Shown here one piece after another: positions 25,755 through 34,269 of a stretch of DNA of 64,000 nt. Below the pieces are notes generated by a model. That model ran no database searches, was not told the DNA's origin, and was given only the letters and a program-made list of their open reading frames with translations. The stretch comes from Pseudomonas furukawaii (GTDB lineage: Bacteria > Pseudomonadota > Gammaproteobacteria > Pseudomonadales > Pseudomonadaceae), in NCBI RefSeq assembly GCF_002355475.1, contig NZ_AP014862.1, forward strand, positions 1,240,001 through 1,304,000, in the 5' to 3' direction. The position numbers and the translations under genes are program-made. Numbering within the stretch: the first letter of the stretch is position 1; each line of letters begins with the position of its first letter.

Positions 25755-27392
25755 TCAGAAGCTGTACTTGAGGTTGATGCCGAAGTTGTCGCGATCCGCG
25801 AACGGGGTGTCGCCGGCATCGCCGAGGAAGGCGTTGTAGCGGGCCTCCACCGTGAAGTTGTTGAGGTAGCGCCAGGTGGTGCCGACGCCCAGGCGGTGGT
25901 CGCCTTCGCCCATGCCGAAGGTGCCCGGCATGGAGGAATCGCCCCCCAGGTTCTGGCTGAAGATCAGCGGTACGGTGAGGTCCCAGCCGTTGAAGATGTT
26001 CAGGTACTCCAGCGACAGGTTCAGGGTGTAGCCCCAGGCGCTCTTGTCGAAGAACAGCTCGTCGGTGTTCGGCGTGACCAGCGGGAATACGCCACCGGCG
26101 CCGTCCGGCACGAAGGCGGTGAAGCTCGGGGCGCTGTCGTTGTCGAGCACTTCGTTGTAGCCGACCTCGCCGGTCAGGGTGGCGTTGTCGGCAAGGGGGG
26201 TGGTGCCGATGGAGTGGATGAACGACACCTGCGCCTGCAGGGTCTCGGCGCGGACCGGGTGCGGGACCAGGCCGGTATCCGCCAGCACCGGCTGACCGTC
26301 GCGGTAGCTGATTTCGCCACTGAAGTTGGTGTCCCCCACGACGGTGGAGAAGCTCGCGCCATAGAGATCGATCTCGTCGAAGTAGCGCACCCGGTAGTTG
26401 GCGGTGTTCCAGTCGGTGAGGAAGTCCAGCTGCGGTGCCTTGTCATGGAAACGCAGGTAGTACAGGCCGAACTCGGTGTTGTTCAGCGACTCGGCCACGT
26501 AGTTGAGGGCGACGCCGTACTGCCCGCTGTCGCCGGGATTGTCGTCGTGCAGGCGGCGGGTGATGCCGAAGGCGTCGGTGAAGCCGCCTTCATCCATCTG
26601 GTCGGTGACGGAGAAGAAGCTGCCGACACCATCGATCTCGGTCTTCTTCCATTCGTACTGGTAGTAGGCCTGGAGGCTCAGGCTGTCGGTCAGGTCGATC
26701 TGGCCGAAGACCTGGCCCACCGGCAGGAACAGCTCCTTGAGCTCCACGCCCGGGGTGTTGGCCTTGGTGGCGTCCACCGGGGCCATGCCGCTGGAGATGC
26801 CGTTGCCGATGAACAGGCTCTCGCCCCAGCTCACCACCTGGTCGCCCACCCGCAGGTTCAGGTTGTGGCCGCCCAGGTCCCAGGCACCGTAGACGTAGGA
26901 GTCGAGCAGGCGCAGGTCCTTGCCGTGCTGGTCGATGGTGTCGTGGGGGAAGTGGTTGGGCTGCGAGCAGCGGCCGCCGGCGAAGCAGTTGGAGGTACCG
27001 GTGCCATTGTCGTTGCTGCGGTTGTAGACCTCGTCGTAGAAGCCGCTGGCGCGGATGAACAGGCCGAAGTCCTCCTTCCAGTTGAAGTTGGCCTCGGTGA
27101 GGAAGCTGGCTCGGTTGGTGATCAGGCTGCCCTTGTCGAAGGCGTTGTTGCCGTCGTCGATGTTGGCGATGGCCGGGTTGGGGAAACCGTTGGACAGGGC
27201 GTGATCGCGGGACTCGGTGCGCCAGGCCACGGCGTAGGTGAGGGTGGTATCCCAGGAAATCTTCAGGTCGTCGGTGGGCTGGAAGGCCATGGCCTGGCCC
27301 TGCCCGGCGTGGCCGAGCATCAGGCCCACGCAGGCGGCACGGATGGCAAGGTGAAGCGGCTTCAGGGGGTGGCCCTTTCTTGTTTTTATCAT
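25755..27392 (-). CDS. DUF1302 outer-membrane protein
   Basis: 545-residue predicted beta-barrel protein with a signal peptide (PLHLAIRAACVGLMLGHAGQGQA). Many alternating hydrophobic strands end in FGINLKYSF, a terminal aromatic residue typical of outer-membrane barrels. DUF1302 partners DUF1329 in catabolic clusters for steroids and other apolar compounds, where a transport role is suspected but not proven. The ATG at 27392 gives a proper signal peptide; the longer frame from 27440 adds 16 unrelated residues. It is first in the site E operon. Confidence 0.88.
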   Translation of the reverse strand: MIKTRKGHPLKPLHLAIRAACVGLMLGHAGQGQAMAFQPTDDLKISWDTTLTYAVAWRTESRDHALSNGFPNPAIANIDDGNNAFDKGSLITNRASFLTEANFNWKEDFGLFIRASGFYDEVYNRSNDNGTGTSNCFAGGRCSQPNHFPHDTIDQHGKDLRLLDSYVYGAWDLGGHNLNLRVGDQVVSWGESLFIGNGISSGMAPVDATKANTPGVELKELFLPVGQVFGQIDLTDSLSLQAYYQYEWKKTEIDGVGSFFSVTDQMDEGGFTDAFGITRRLHDDNPGDSGQYGVALNYVAESLNNTEFGLYYLRFHDKAPQLDFLTDWNTANYRVRYFDEIDLYGASFSTVVGDTNFSGEISYRDGQPVLADTGLVPHPVRAETLQAQVSFIHSIGTTPLADNATLTGEVGYNEVLDNDSAPSFTAFVPDGAGGVFPLVTPNTDELFFDKSAWGYTLNLSLEYLNIFNGWDLTVPLIFSQNLGGDSSMPGTFGMGEGDHRLGVGTTWRYLNNFTVEARYNAFLGDAGDTPFADRDNFGINLKYSF

Positions 27393-27492
27393 GGTGTCGC
27401 TCTCGGCTTGGCTGGGCACAGCGCGGTCTGCCAGGCCCAAGGTGGAGTTGAGTGTGGCGGCCTGACTATGTGGTCACGGCAAGCGGGCAACA

Positions 27493-27508
27493 TCGTCCGA
27501 AAAGACTA
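27493..27508 (-). promoter_or_regulatory. Steroid-regulon dyad, site E (DUF1302-DUF1329-SurE operon)
   Basis: TCGTCC-GAAA-AGACTA, reverse-strand orientation, preceded by CA so that the facing arm is GGACGATG. It lies 100 bases from the DUF1302 ATG, with a possible -10 (ATAGTC) 21 bases beyond. Confidence 0.65.
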
Positions 27509-27540
27509 AGCGTCTCGTGCTATCCCCCCGGCCCTGGCGT

Positions 27541-27556
27541 TAGTCCCAACGGACGA
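27541..27556 (+). promoter_or_regulatory. Steroid-regulon dyad, site F (kstD operon)
   Basis: TAGTCC-CAAC-GGACGA followed by TG, 70 bases before the kstD ATG. AGAATC stands 22 bases after the extended arm. Together with site E it forms a pair for two divergent operons, each arm-oriented to its own gene. Confidence 0.7.
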
Positions 27557-27626
27557 TGCCGGTGGCGGGCGGGGCTGCCGAGAATCCGGCTGGAATGCGC
27601 AAACAGAACAACAAGGGAGTACCCCG

Positions 27627-29369
27627 ATGAGCGCGAACAGCCTGCAATGGGATGAGAGTTGCGATGTACTGGTGGTGGGGTCGGGGGCCGGCGCCATGAC
27701 CGCCGCGCTGCGCGCCCATGACCTGGGTTCCAGGGTCCTGGTCGTGGAGAAGAGCGACCGCTACGGCGGTACCTCGGCCATCTCCGGTGGCGGTATCTGG
27801 ATTCCCTGCAACCACCGCATCGAAGCCCTGGGCGGACAGGATTCGGCCGAAGAAGCGGTCGCCTACATCCGGGCCGTGACCCAGGGCGAAATCGACGACG
27901 GACGCATCGAGGCCTATGTGGAGCAGGGCCGGCGGATGGTGCGCTACCTCGACGAACACTCGCGCGTGCACTTCGAGGCCCAGCCGCGTTACGCCGACTA
28001 CTACCCGGAAGTCCCCGGCGGAAAACCCGGCTTCCGTTCCATGGACCCGCTGCCCTTCGACGCGCGCCACCTCGGCGCCGAGTTCGCCCGCATGCGCGAG
28101 CCGTCTCCCGGCACGCTGATGATGGGGCGCATGGGCATGACCATGAAGGAAGCCCAGGTGCTGCTCTGTCGCGGTCCCGGCTGGGTCGGCCTGACCCTGA
28201 AGATCTTCTGGCGCTACTGGCGCGACCTGCCGGGGCGCCTGCGCTCGCGGCGCGACCGCTTCCTCACCCTGGGCAACGCCCTGGTCGCCGCGCTGCGCTG
28301 CTCGTTGCTGGACCGTCAGGTACCGCTGTGGCTGGAATGCCGGCTGGAGCGCCTGATCGAGGAAGAGGGGCGGGTGGTGGGGGCCGAACTGGTCCGCGCC
28401 GGACGACGGCTGCGGGTTCGCGCGCAGCGGGGCGTGGTGCTCGGCGCCGGCGGCTTCGAGCGCAACCCGCTCATGCGCAGCCAGTACCATCCCCAGCCCT
28501 CGCGGGCCGAGTGGAGCGCCACGCCGCCCTGGAACACGGGGGACGCCATTCGCGCCGGCCAGGCCCTGGGCGCCGCCACCGCGCTCATGGACCACAGCTG
28601 GTGGGCGCCGACCACCCATGTCGAGGGCGAGGAAAAGGGGCGCGCGCTGTTCGTCGAGCGCACCTTGCCCGGCTGCATCATGGTGAACTCCGCGGGGCAG
28701 CGCTTCGTCAACGAAGCGGCGCCCTATACCGACATCGTCTACGCCATGTACGAACACAACCGCGAGGGCGCCACCAGCGTGCCTTGCTGGCTGGTCTTCG
28801 ACGCCGAGTTCCGCCGCAAGTATCCCTGTGGCGCGCTGTTGCCCGGCTACGCCATGCCTGACAGCCGCATCCCCAGGCACCTGCAGCGTTACTTCCACAA
28901 GGCCGACAGCCTGCGCGAACTGGCGCTGAAGACCGGCATCGACGCCACCGGCCTGCTGCGCACCCTCGAGCGCTTCAACCCCATGGCCGAAGCGGGCCGG
29001 GATCTCGACTTCCACAAGGGCGAGTCGCTCTTCGACCGCTACTACGGCGATCCAACGGTCACGCCCAATCCCTGCCTGGCGCCACTGCTGAAGGCGCCCT
29101 TCTACGCGATCCAGGTCAATGCCGGCGATATCGGCACCAAGGGCGGCCTGCTCACCGACCCGCATGCCCGGGTGCTGCGCGAGGACCGCTCGCCCATTGC
29201 CGGGCTCTATGCCATCGGCAACAGCGCCGCTTCGATGATGGGACGGACCTACCCCGGTGCCGGCTCCACCATCGGGCCGGCCATGACCTTCGGTTTCGTG
29301 GCGGCCAACCACATCCACGGTGCCGCCCAGGACCTGCCGCAAGCGACCGCCATCGCCCATCAGGCTTGA
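27627..29369 (+). CDS. kstD: 3-ketosteroid delta-1-dehydrogenase
   Basis: 580-residue FAD enzyme introducing the C1-C2 double bond into 3-keto-4-ene steroids. The dinucleotide motif VVGSGAGAMTAAL starts at residue 16, then EKSDRYGGTSAISGGGIW. The C-terminus has IGNSAASMMGRTYPGAGSTIGPAMTFG; the Tyr and Gly of YPGAG correspond to the catalytic Tyr487/Gly491 region of Rhodococcus KstD1. It begins an operon with two SDR-type genes downstream. This is the more typical delta-1 enzyme of the two KSTD-family proteins here. Confidence 0.9.
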   Translation: MSANSLQWDESCDVLVVGSGAGAMTAALRAHDLGSRVLVVEKSDRYGGTSAISGGGIWIPCNHRIEALGGQDSAEEAVAYIRAVTQGEIDDGRIEAYVEQGRRMVRYLDEHSRVHFEAQPRYADYYPEVPGGKPGFRSMDPLPFDARHLGAEFARMREPSPGTLMMGRMGMTMKEAQVLLCRGPGWVGLTLKIFWRYWRDLPGRLRSRRDRFLTLGNALVAALRCSLLDRQVPLWLECRLERLIEEEGRVVGAELVRAGRRLRVRAQRGVVLGAGGFERNPLMRSQYHPQPSRAEWSATPPWNTGDAIRAGQALGAATALMDHSWWAPTTHVEGEEKGRALFVERTLPGCIMVNSAGQRFVNEAAPYTDIVYAMYEHNREGATSVPCWLVFDAEFRRKYPCGALLPGYAMPDSRIPRHLQRYFHKADSLRELALKTGIDATGLLRTLERFNPMAEAGRDLDFHKGESLFDRYYGDPTVTPNPCLAPLLKAPFYAIQVNAGDIGTKGGLLTDPHARVLREDRSPIAGLYAIGNSAASMMGRTYPGAGSTIGPAMTFGFVAANHIHGAAQDLPQATAIAHQA

Positions 29370-29463
29370 GCTTCGCCATCGCTCGTTGCCGGGGCCCGAA
29401 GCGGCCCCGGCATCGGCTCGACTTCCGACCCCAGCATCCGCTGATTGCAGCAAGGAACCCCAG

Positions 29464-30342
29464 ATGAACCTGAACAACACTCCCGTCGCCCTGGTCACCG
29501 GCGCCAGTCGTGGCGTCGGCAAGGGCATCGCCATCGCCCTCGGCGCGGCGGGCATGACGGTCTACCTCAGTGGCCGTTCGGCCACCCGGAGCACCAGCCA
29601 GCTGCGTGGCCAGACCCTGCCGGGCAGCCTGGCGGAAACCGCCGATGCCGTGACCCGGGCCGGCGGCAAGGGCATCGCCGTGCCCTGCGACCACCGTGAC
29701 GATGAACAGGTTCGCGAACTGTTCGCCCGCATCGAGCGCGAGCAGGGGCGCCTCGACCTGCTGGTGAACAACGCCGCCTTCCTCCACGAGAACCTGATCG
29801 ACCCGGGCCCCTTCTGGGAGAAGCCCCTGGAGCTGGTGGACATACTCGACATCGGCCTGCGTTCGGCCTATGTCGCCAGCTACCATGCGGCCCCCCTGCT
29901 GGTGCGCAACGGCCGGGGCCTGATCGCCTTCGTGTCGTCCTTCGGCGCTGGCTGCTACATGCACGGTCCCGCCTACGGCGCCCAGAAGGCCGGCTGCGAC
30001 AAGTTCGCCGCGGACATGGCGGTGGACCTGGAAGGCACGGGGGTCGCGGCCCTGTCGCTCTGGCTGGGGCCGCAGCGCACCGAGCGCACGGCCATAGCCG
30101 GTGCCGAGCGAGCCGACCAGTACGAAGCCTTCATGGCCATGGCGGAAACCCCGGAGTTCAACGGCCGGGTCATCCACGCGCTGCTCAACGACCCGAACCT
30201 CCAGGCGCTCAGCGGGCAGACGCTGATCACCGCCGAGCTGGCGCCGGGCTACGGCATCAGCGAAGCCGAGGGCCGGCAGCCGCCGTCCTACCGCGAGATG
30301 CTCGGCGCGCCGCGCCCGCAGCACCCCGCGCGGGTCATCTGA
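29464..30342 (+). CDS. SDR, DHRS1-like
   Basis: 292-residue SDR beginning at the ATG preceded by AAGGAA (spacing CCCCAG). It has TGASRGVGKGIA, NNAAFL and the YGAQK active site (PAYGAQKAGCDK). The overall layout resembles the DHRS1 subgroup, with an inserted SGRSATRST after the second strand and a long C-terminus. The substrate is unknown but is presumably a hydroxysteroid or keto-steroid. It is the second gene of the site F operon, about 95 bases after kstD. Confidence 0.82.
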   Translation: MNLNNTPVALVTGASRGVGKGIAIALGAAGMTVYLSGRSATRSTSQLRGQTLPGSLAETADAVTRAGGKGIAVPCDHRDDEQVRELFARIEREQGRLDLLVNNAAFLHENLIDPGPFWEKPLELVDILDIGLRSAYVASYHAAPLLVRNGRGLIAFVSSFGAGCYMHGPAYGAQKAGCDKFAADMAVDLEGTGVAALSLWLGPQRTERTAIAGAERADQYEAFMAMAETPEFNGRVIHALLNDPNLQALSGQTLITAELAPGYGISEAEGRQPPSYREMLGAPRPQHPARVI

Positions 30343-30411
30343 TCGACCCCGGCCAGGCCGGGAACACTCGAATCCGGGGCCGCGTCCGGCCCCAGCAGGA
30401 GGAAACACAGG

Positions 30412-31317
30412 ATGAAGATTCTCGTAGTGGGCGGAACCGGCCTGATCGGCGGTCACGCGGCGCTTTACCTCAAGCATCAGGGTCACGACGTGACCATCGC
30501 CGGCCGCAAGCCGGCCGCCGCCGGCAGCGCGCTGGCGCAACTCGGGCAACTGCAGGGCGACTATGTCGCCGGCACCTTCGCTCGCGACGACCTGGCCGGC
30601 TTCGACGCCCTGGTGTTCGCCGCCGGCAGCGACATCCGCCATGCGCCCCAGGGCGGGGACCTGGACGCCCACTGGCAGCGCGCCAATGTCGAGGCCATTC
30701 CGCGTTTCTTCGAGCTGGCGCGCAGCGCCGGCATTCGCCAGGCCGTGCTGGTGGGCAGCTTCTACCCCCAGGTGGCGCCGGAGCTGATCGACCGCATTCC
30801 CTACGTGCGTTCGCGGCACCTGTCCGACCAGGCGGTGCGTGCCCTGTCCGGGACGGATTTCCGGGTCTGCAGCATCAACGCACCCTTCGTCGTCGGCGCC
30901 GTGCCGGGCCTCAGGGTGGAGATGTTCGAGGCCTACACCCGTTATGCCGAGGGCCGGTTCGCGCCCCTGCCGTACTTCGGGCCGGCGGGCGGCAGCAACT
31001 TCATCTCCACGCGTTCCTTGTCCCAGGCCATCCTCGGCGCGCTGCTGCATGGCGAGCCGGGCAAGGCCTATCTGGTGGGCGACCAGAACCTCAGCTACGC
31101 GGAGTATTTCCAGGCCTTCCTGCGGGCGGTGGGCAACGAGGCCGAGGTGCCCTCGCTGGATCAGGAGCACCCGCTGCTGCCGGACATGGCCCTCTACACC
31201 GGGCGCGGCAACACCCTGCGCTACGAGCCGGATGCGGCCGAGACGGCCCTGCTGGGCTATGTGCGCAATGACATCCAGCGCGCGGTGAACGAAGTGGTGG
31301 CGCAGTATCGCGGCTGA
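30412..31317 (+). CDS. NAD(P)-binding epimerase-like protein
   Basis: 301 residues with an N-terminal extended-SDR Rossmann motif (ILVVGGTGLIGGHAALYL, residues 3-20). A central and a C-terminal substrate domain are of NAD-dependent epimerase/dehydratase type. The Y-x3-K motif is not obvious, so it may be an atypical SDR that binds NAD(P) without dehydrogenation. It is third in the site F operon, ending at a perfect hairpin. The role in the pathway is unknown; 3-beta-HSD/isomerase proteins share this fold. Confidence 0.75.
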   Translation: MKILVVGGTGLIGGHAALYLKHQGHDVTIAGRKPAAAGSALAQLGQLQGDYVAGTFARDDLAGFDALVFAAGSDIRHAPQGGDLDAHWQRANVEAIPRFFELARSAGIRQAVLVGSFYPQVAPELIDRIPYVRSRHLSDQAVRALSGTDFRVCSINAPFVVGAVPGLRVEMFEAYTRYAEGRFAPLPYFGPAGGSNFISTRSLSQAILGALLHGEPGKAYLVGDQNLSYAEYFQAFLRAVGNEAEVPSLDQEHPLLPDMALYTGRGNTLRYEPDAAETALLGYVRNDIQRAVNEVVAQYRG

Positions 31318-31325
31318 GGGATGGA

Positions 31326-31353
31326 CCCCGATACCGGGCGACCGGTATCGGGG
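31326..31353. terminator. Hairpin between convergent operons
   Basis: Perfect 12-base stem CCCCGATACCGG / CCGGTATCGGGG with a 4-base loop, between the epimerase-like gene (+) and the SDR at 31373 (-). There is no T-run. Confidence 0.6.
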
Positions 31354-31372
31354 CGTCCCTGGCTGAACCCGT

Positions 31373-32128
31373 TCAGGCCCAGCGGGCCTGGCCGCCATCC
31401 AGCGGGATGGTGGCGCCGGTCAGGTAGCGGGCGTTGTCGCTGACGAGGAAGGCCACGGCGCGGCCGATATCCGCTTCGCAGTCGCCGACCCGGCGCAGTG
31501 GAATGCTGCTGAAGAAGGCTTCCGCTTCCACCGGGTTGGCGTCCACCCAGCCCCGCAGGCCCGGTGACAGGGCGTGGGGGGCGATGACGTTGACGCGGAT
31601 GCCGTCCACGCCCCATTCGCAGGCCGCGCCACGGCTGAGGGCGCGGATCGCCTCCTTGGTGGCGGCGTAGTGACCATAGCCGGAAGCGTCCCAGCGCACG
31701 GCTGCGGAAGACGCCAGGTTGACCACCGCGCCATCGCCCTTGAGGTGGGGGTAGCAGGCGCGCATCAGGCGCAGCGTGGCCAGCGGGCCGGAATCGATGC
31801 CCAGCATGAAGGTCTCGTCGCTGACCTCCAGGATGCGTCCCAGCGGCACGATGTGGGCATTGTTGACCAGGATGTTCAGGCCGCCGAAGGCCTCCACCAC
31901 CTGGGCGACGCAACGGTCGATGTCGGCCTGGCTCATCACGTCGCATTCGACCGCCAGGGCCGTGCCGCCACGGCGCCGGATGTCCTCGCAGGTCGCCTCC
32001 AGGGTCGCCCGGGTGCGGCCGGCGACGGCCACCCGGGCGCCCTCGGCCGCCAGTGCATGGGCGATGCCCTGGCCGACGCCCTGGCCGCCACCGGTGACCA
32101 GCGCCACCTTGCCGTTCAGCATGTTCAT
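31373..32128 (-). CDS. SDR (hydroxysteroid/acyl dehydrogenase type)
   Basis: 251 residues. The start at 32128 has AAGGAG seven bases upstream. Glycine motif TGGGQGVGQGIA, then NNAHIV in place of the usual NNAG, and catalytic YAATK (GYGHYAATKEAI). It is third and last in the site G operon, 12 bases after the SDR at 32140. The NNAH variant is uncommon but the catalytic residues are complete. It is probably an NAD(P)-dependent hydroxysteroid dehydrogenase; the position is unknown. Confidence 0.82.
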   Translation of the reverse strand: MNMLNGKVALVTGGGQGVGQGIAHALAAEGARVAVAGRTRATLEATCEDIRRRGGTALAVECDVMSQADIDRCVAQVVEAFGGLNILVNNAHIVPLGRILEVSDETFMLGIDSGPLATLRLMRACYPHLKGDGAVVNLASSAAVRWDASGYGHYAATKEAIRALSRGAACEWGVDGIRVNVIAPHALSPGLRGWVDANPVEAEAFFSSIPLRRVGDCEADIGRAVAFLVSDNARYLTGATIPLDGGQARWA

Positions 32129-32139
32129 GGATAACTCCT

Positions 32140-32934
32140 TCAGGGGTGAGTGGTGCCGGCGGCGATGCCGGAGATCAGTTGTGCGTTGTCGATGCGCAGT
32201 TCGGCACCGTTGATGAAGCGCGATTCGTCCGAGGCGAGGAACAGCACCAGGTTGGCCACATCCTCGGGCATGCACATGCGCGCCATGGGGTTGTCGGCGA
32301 TGCCCAGCGCCACCGGGTCGAGACCGGGCACCAGGGCCTGGGTCATGGGGGTCCAGATACCATCCGGGTGGATCGAGTTGCAGCGGATGCGATAGCCGCT
32401 GCTCTTGCAGTGCACCGCCACGCTGCGGGTCAGCGCGGTGACCGCGCCCTTGGAGGCGCTGTAGGCGCACATCGGCGGCAGGCCACCGAGGGCGGCGATG
32501 GACGACATCATGATGATCGAGCCGCCCCGAGGGTTGTCCTTCATGGCCGCGAGGCCGTACTTGCAGCCAAGGAAATAGCCATCGGCGTTCACCCGCTGCA
32601 CGGTGCGCCACTGCGCCAGGCTCGCCTCCTCGATGGTGCCGAGGGGGCAGATCGCGGCGTTGTTCACCAGCACATCGAGGCGGCCGAAGCGCTCCAGGGT
32701 CTGTGCGATGGCGCGCCGCCACTGTACTTCCTCGGCGACGTCCAGTTCGATGAACAGGGCGTTGGCGCCGATCTCGGCGGCCAGGGCCTGGCCAGCGTCA
32801 CGGTCGATGTCCGCCAGCACGACCCGGGCGCCTTCGGCCGCCAGCAGCAGCGCATCGGCCTTGCCCACGCCGCTGGCGGCGCCGGTGATCAGTACAACTT
32901 TGTCCTGCACGCGCTTCATGGGGGTGGCGGTCAT
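32140..32934 (-). CDS. SDR, paralogue of the SDR at 45306
   Basis: 264 residues beginning MTATPMKRVQDKVVLITGAASGVGKADALLLAAEG. NNAAIC and catalytic YSASK (CAYSASKGAV) are present. It is very similar to the SDR at 45306 throughout (for example SDGYFLGCKY versus ADGYFLGCKY, and the shared RIRCNSIHPDGI-type segment), so the two are duplicates with possibly different stereospecificity. Its ATG overlaps the stop of the SnoaL-like gene (ATGA), so the two are translationally coupled. The family includes 3-alpha- and 7-alpha-hydroxysteroid dehydrogenases. Confidence 0.83.
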   Translation of the reverse strand: MTATPMKRVQDKVVLITGAASGVGKADALLLAAEGARVVLADIDRDAGQALAAEIGANALFIELDVAEEVQWRRAIAQTLERFGRLDVLVNNAAICPLGTIEEASLAQWRTVQRVNADGYFLGCKYGLAAMKDNPRGGSIIMMSSIAALGGLPPMCAYSASKGAVTALTRSVAVHCKSSGYRIRCNSIHPDGIWTPMTQALVPGLDPVALGIADNPMARMCMPEDVANLVLFLASDESRFINGAELRIDNAQLISGIAAGTTHP

Positions 32935-33356
32935 TGGGCGGCTCCCTGCAGGGGCAGGTCCTGGCTCCAGTCCAGCAGCAGTTCGCGCCGGGTGATGCGC
33001 CACAGGCCGTCGATGCAGGCGAAGCGGTCCCGGTAGCGGATGCCCCAGTCGAGCTTGCGGGTACCGGTGTCCGCTTCGTACAGGTGGTTGGCGACGCAGT
33101 AGGTTTCCGCCTGCGCTTCCAGTTCCTCGACGTCGGCCAGGTGGTTGTGGACGTGGTGCTGGGTCAGGCTGAAGCGACCGAGGCCGCTCATTCCCGCGAC
33201 GATCGCCTCGACCCCCTGGAAGTCGAAGCCGGGGCCCTGGAGTACGGCGTCGGACGTGAACAGGCGGGCCAGCGCCGTCCAGTCCCGTTGATCCACCGCC
33301 TGCGCGTAGCGACAGACGAGTTCATAGAGCGCTTGCTTGTGCGATGCCTCGGACAT
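32931..33356 (-). CDS. SnoaL-like protein, candidate hydroxysteroid dehydratase
   Basis: 141-residue NTF2/SnoaL-fold protein. Tyr17 and Asp22 (CRYAQAVDQRDW), a histidine cluster at 67/68/70 (TQHHVHN) and a late Arg (LWRITRRE) reproduce the Tyr-x4-Asp ... His pattern of BaiE-type bile-acid 7-alpha-dehydratases and scytalone dehydratase. A ketosteroid isomerase-like role is the alternative. The start at 33356 has GGAGGC upstream. It is coupled to an SDR gene and is first in the site G operon. The fold is well supported; the reaction is inferred. Confidence 0.75.
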   Translation of the reverse strand: MSEASHKQALYELVCRYAQAVDQRDWTALARLFTSDAVLQGPGFDFQGVEAIVAGMSGLGRFSLTQHHVHNHLADVEELEAQAETYCVANHLYEADTGTRKLDWGIRYRDRFACIDGLWRITRRELLLDWSQDLPLQGAAQ

Positions 33357-33428
33357 GCCTTGAGCCTCCTTATCCGGCCTGCGTGGGTGCAGGTGCGGGG
33401 AAGCTCGCATCGACGGCGCGGCGGGGCA

Positions 33429-33444
33429 TCGTCCGAGAAGACTA
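33429..33444 (-). promoter_or_regulatory. Steroid-regulon dyad, site G (SnoaL-SDR-SDR operon)
   Basis: TCGTCC-GAGA-AGACTA, preceded by CA, 72 bases from the SnoaL-like ATG at 33356. It is nearly identical to site E, including the GACTAAG tail. Confidence 0.7.
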
Positions 33445-33580
33445 AGGGTGCCTGTGCCAGGGCCGCTCCACGGGGCGCGAACCGGCCGGATCGCGACTAG
33501 AGTTGTCAGTCACGCCAGTACTGCAAAGGGTCCGGGCGCCAGACCCTCGGCCTCACACCCACTCATCGTGGAGCCATCTC

Positions 33581-34021
33581 ATGTACCAGAAGACCCTCAT
33601 CGCCGGTTGGGGCGACATGGACTTCAATTCCCACATGCGCAACACCGCCTACCTGGATAAGTCCGCCGACGTGCGCATGATGTACTTCGCCGACTTCGGC
33701 TTCCCGATGTCCGAGTTCCGACGCCTGCGCCTGGGCCCGGTGGTGATGAAGGATGAAATCGAGTATTTCCGCGAGTTTCACCTGCTCGATGAGCTGGTCA
33801 TCACCATGAGTGCGGCCGGGCTGTCGGCGGATGGCAGCCGCATGTTGCTGCGCAACGAGTTCTTCCGCCAGGGCGTGCTGGCCGCGCGCGTGACCTCGAC
33901 CGTTGGCTGGTTCGACCAGGAGCAGCGCAAGCTGGTCAGGCCGACCGACAAGCTGCTGGAGGCCCTGCAGGCCATGGACAGGAGCGCCGACTTCCGCGAT
34001 CTGCCGGGAAGCAGCCGCTGA
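33581..34021 (+). CDS. 4HBT-type acyl-CoA thioesterase
   Basis: 146-residue hot-dog protein of the YbgC/4-hydroxybenzoyl-CoA thioesterase type. GWGDMDFNSHMRNTAYLD at residues 9-26 carries the conserved Asp and the surrounding pattern. The ATG at 33581 has GGAG upstream. It is divergent from the SnoaL operon but has no clear dyad oriented towards it; site G is 137 bases away and faces the other way. It may be a general gene or may release CoA from steroid intermediates. Confidence 0.82.
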   Translation: MYQKTLIAGWGDMDFNSHMRNTAYLDKSADVRMMYFADFGFPMSEFRRLRLGPVVMKDEIEYFREFHLLDELVITMSAAGLSADGSRMLLRNEFFRQGVLAARVTSTVGWFDQEQRKLVRPTDKLLEALQAMDRSADFRDLPGSSR

Positions 34022-34269
34022 GCAGTCGCGCCCTGAGCGCCATGACTCCAGGTTGCCCTTGCCGGCCGAGCGCGCGCCTCGGGTCGCCGATCCCTCACGG
34101 CCATTTCGGACCGCCATTTCCCTCTGGCGGCCATCTGACCAAAGGCGCAAAATCGCGCCCCGTCGACGGAAGGCGCTGAGTATTCGGGCGCCTTCGTTCC
34201 TATACTTCTCCGGCATAGGGCCTTCACCTCATTTCCTTCGTTTCCTTTACTGTCATTACTGGACGCATC

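Noticed and set aside
24210-27509. Forward open frame of 1099 codons
   Set aside because: It is antisense to the DUF1329 and DUF1302 genes and has the valine/glycine/histidine pattern typical of high-GC shadow frames.
33480-33520. A thirteenth operator before the thioesterase gene (GCGACTAGAG near 33493)
   Set aside because: Only a TAG-containing fragment matches; there is no second arm at the 4-base spacing.
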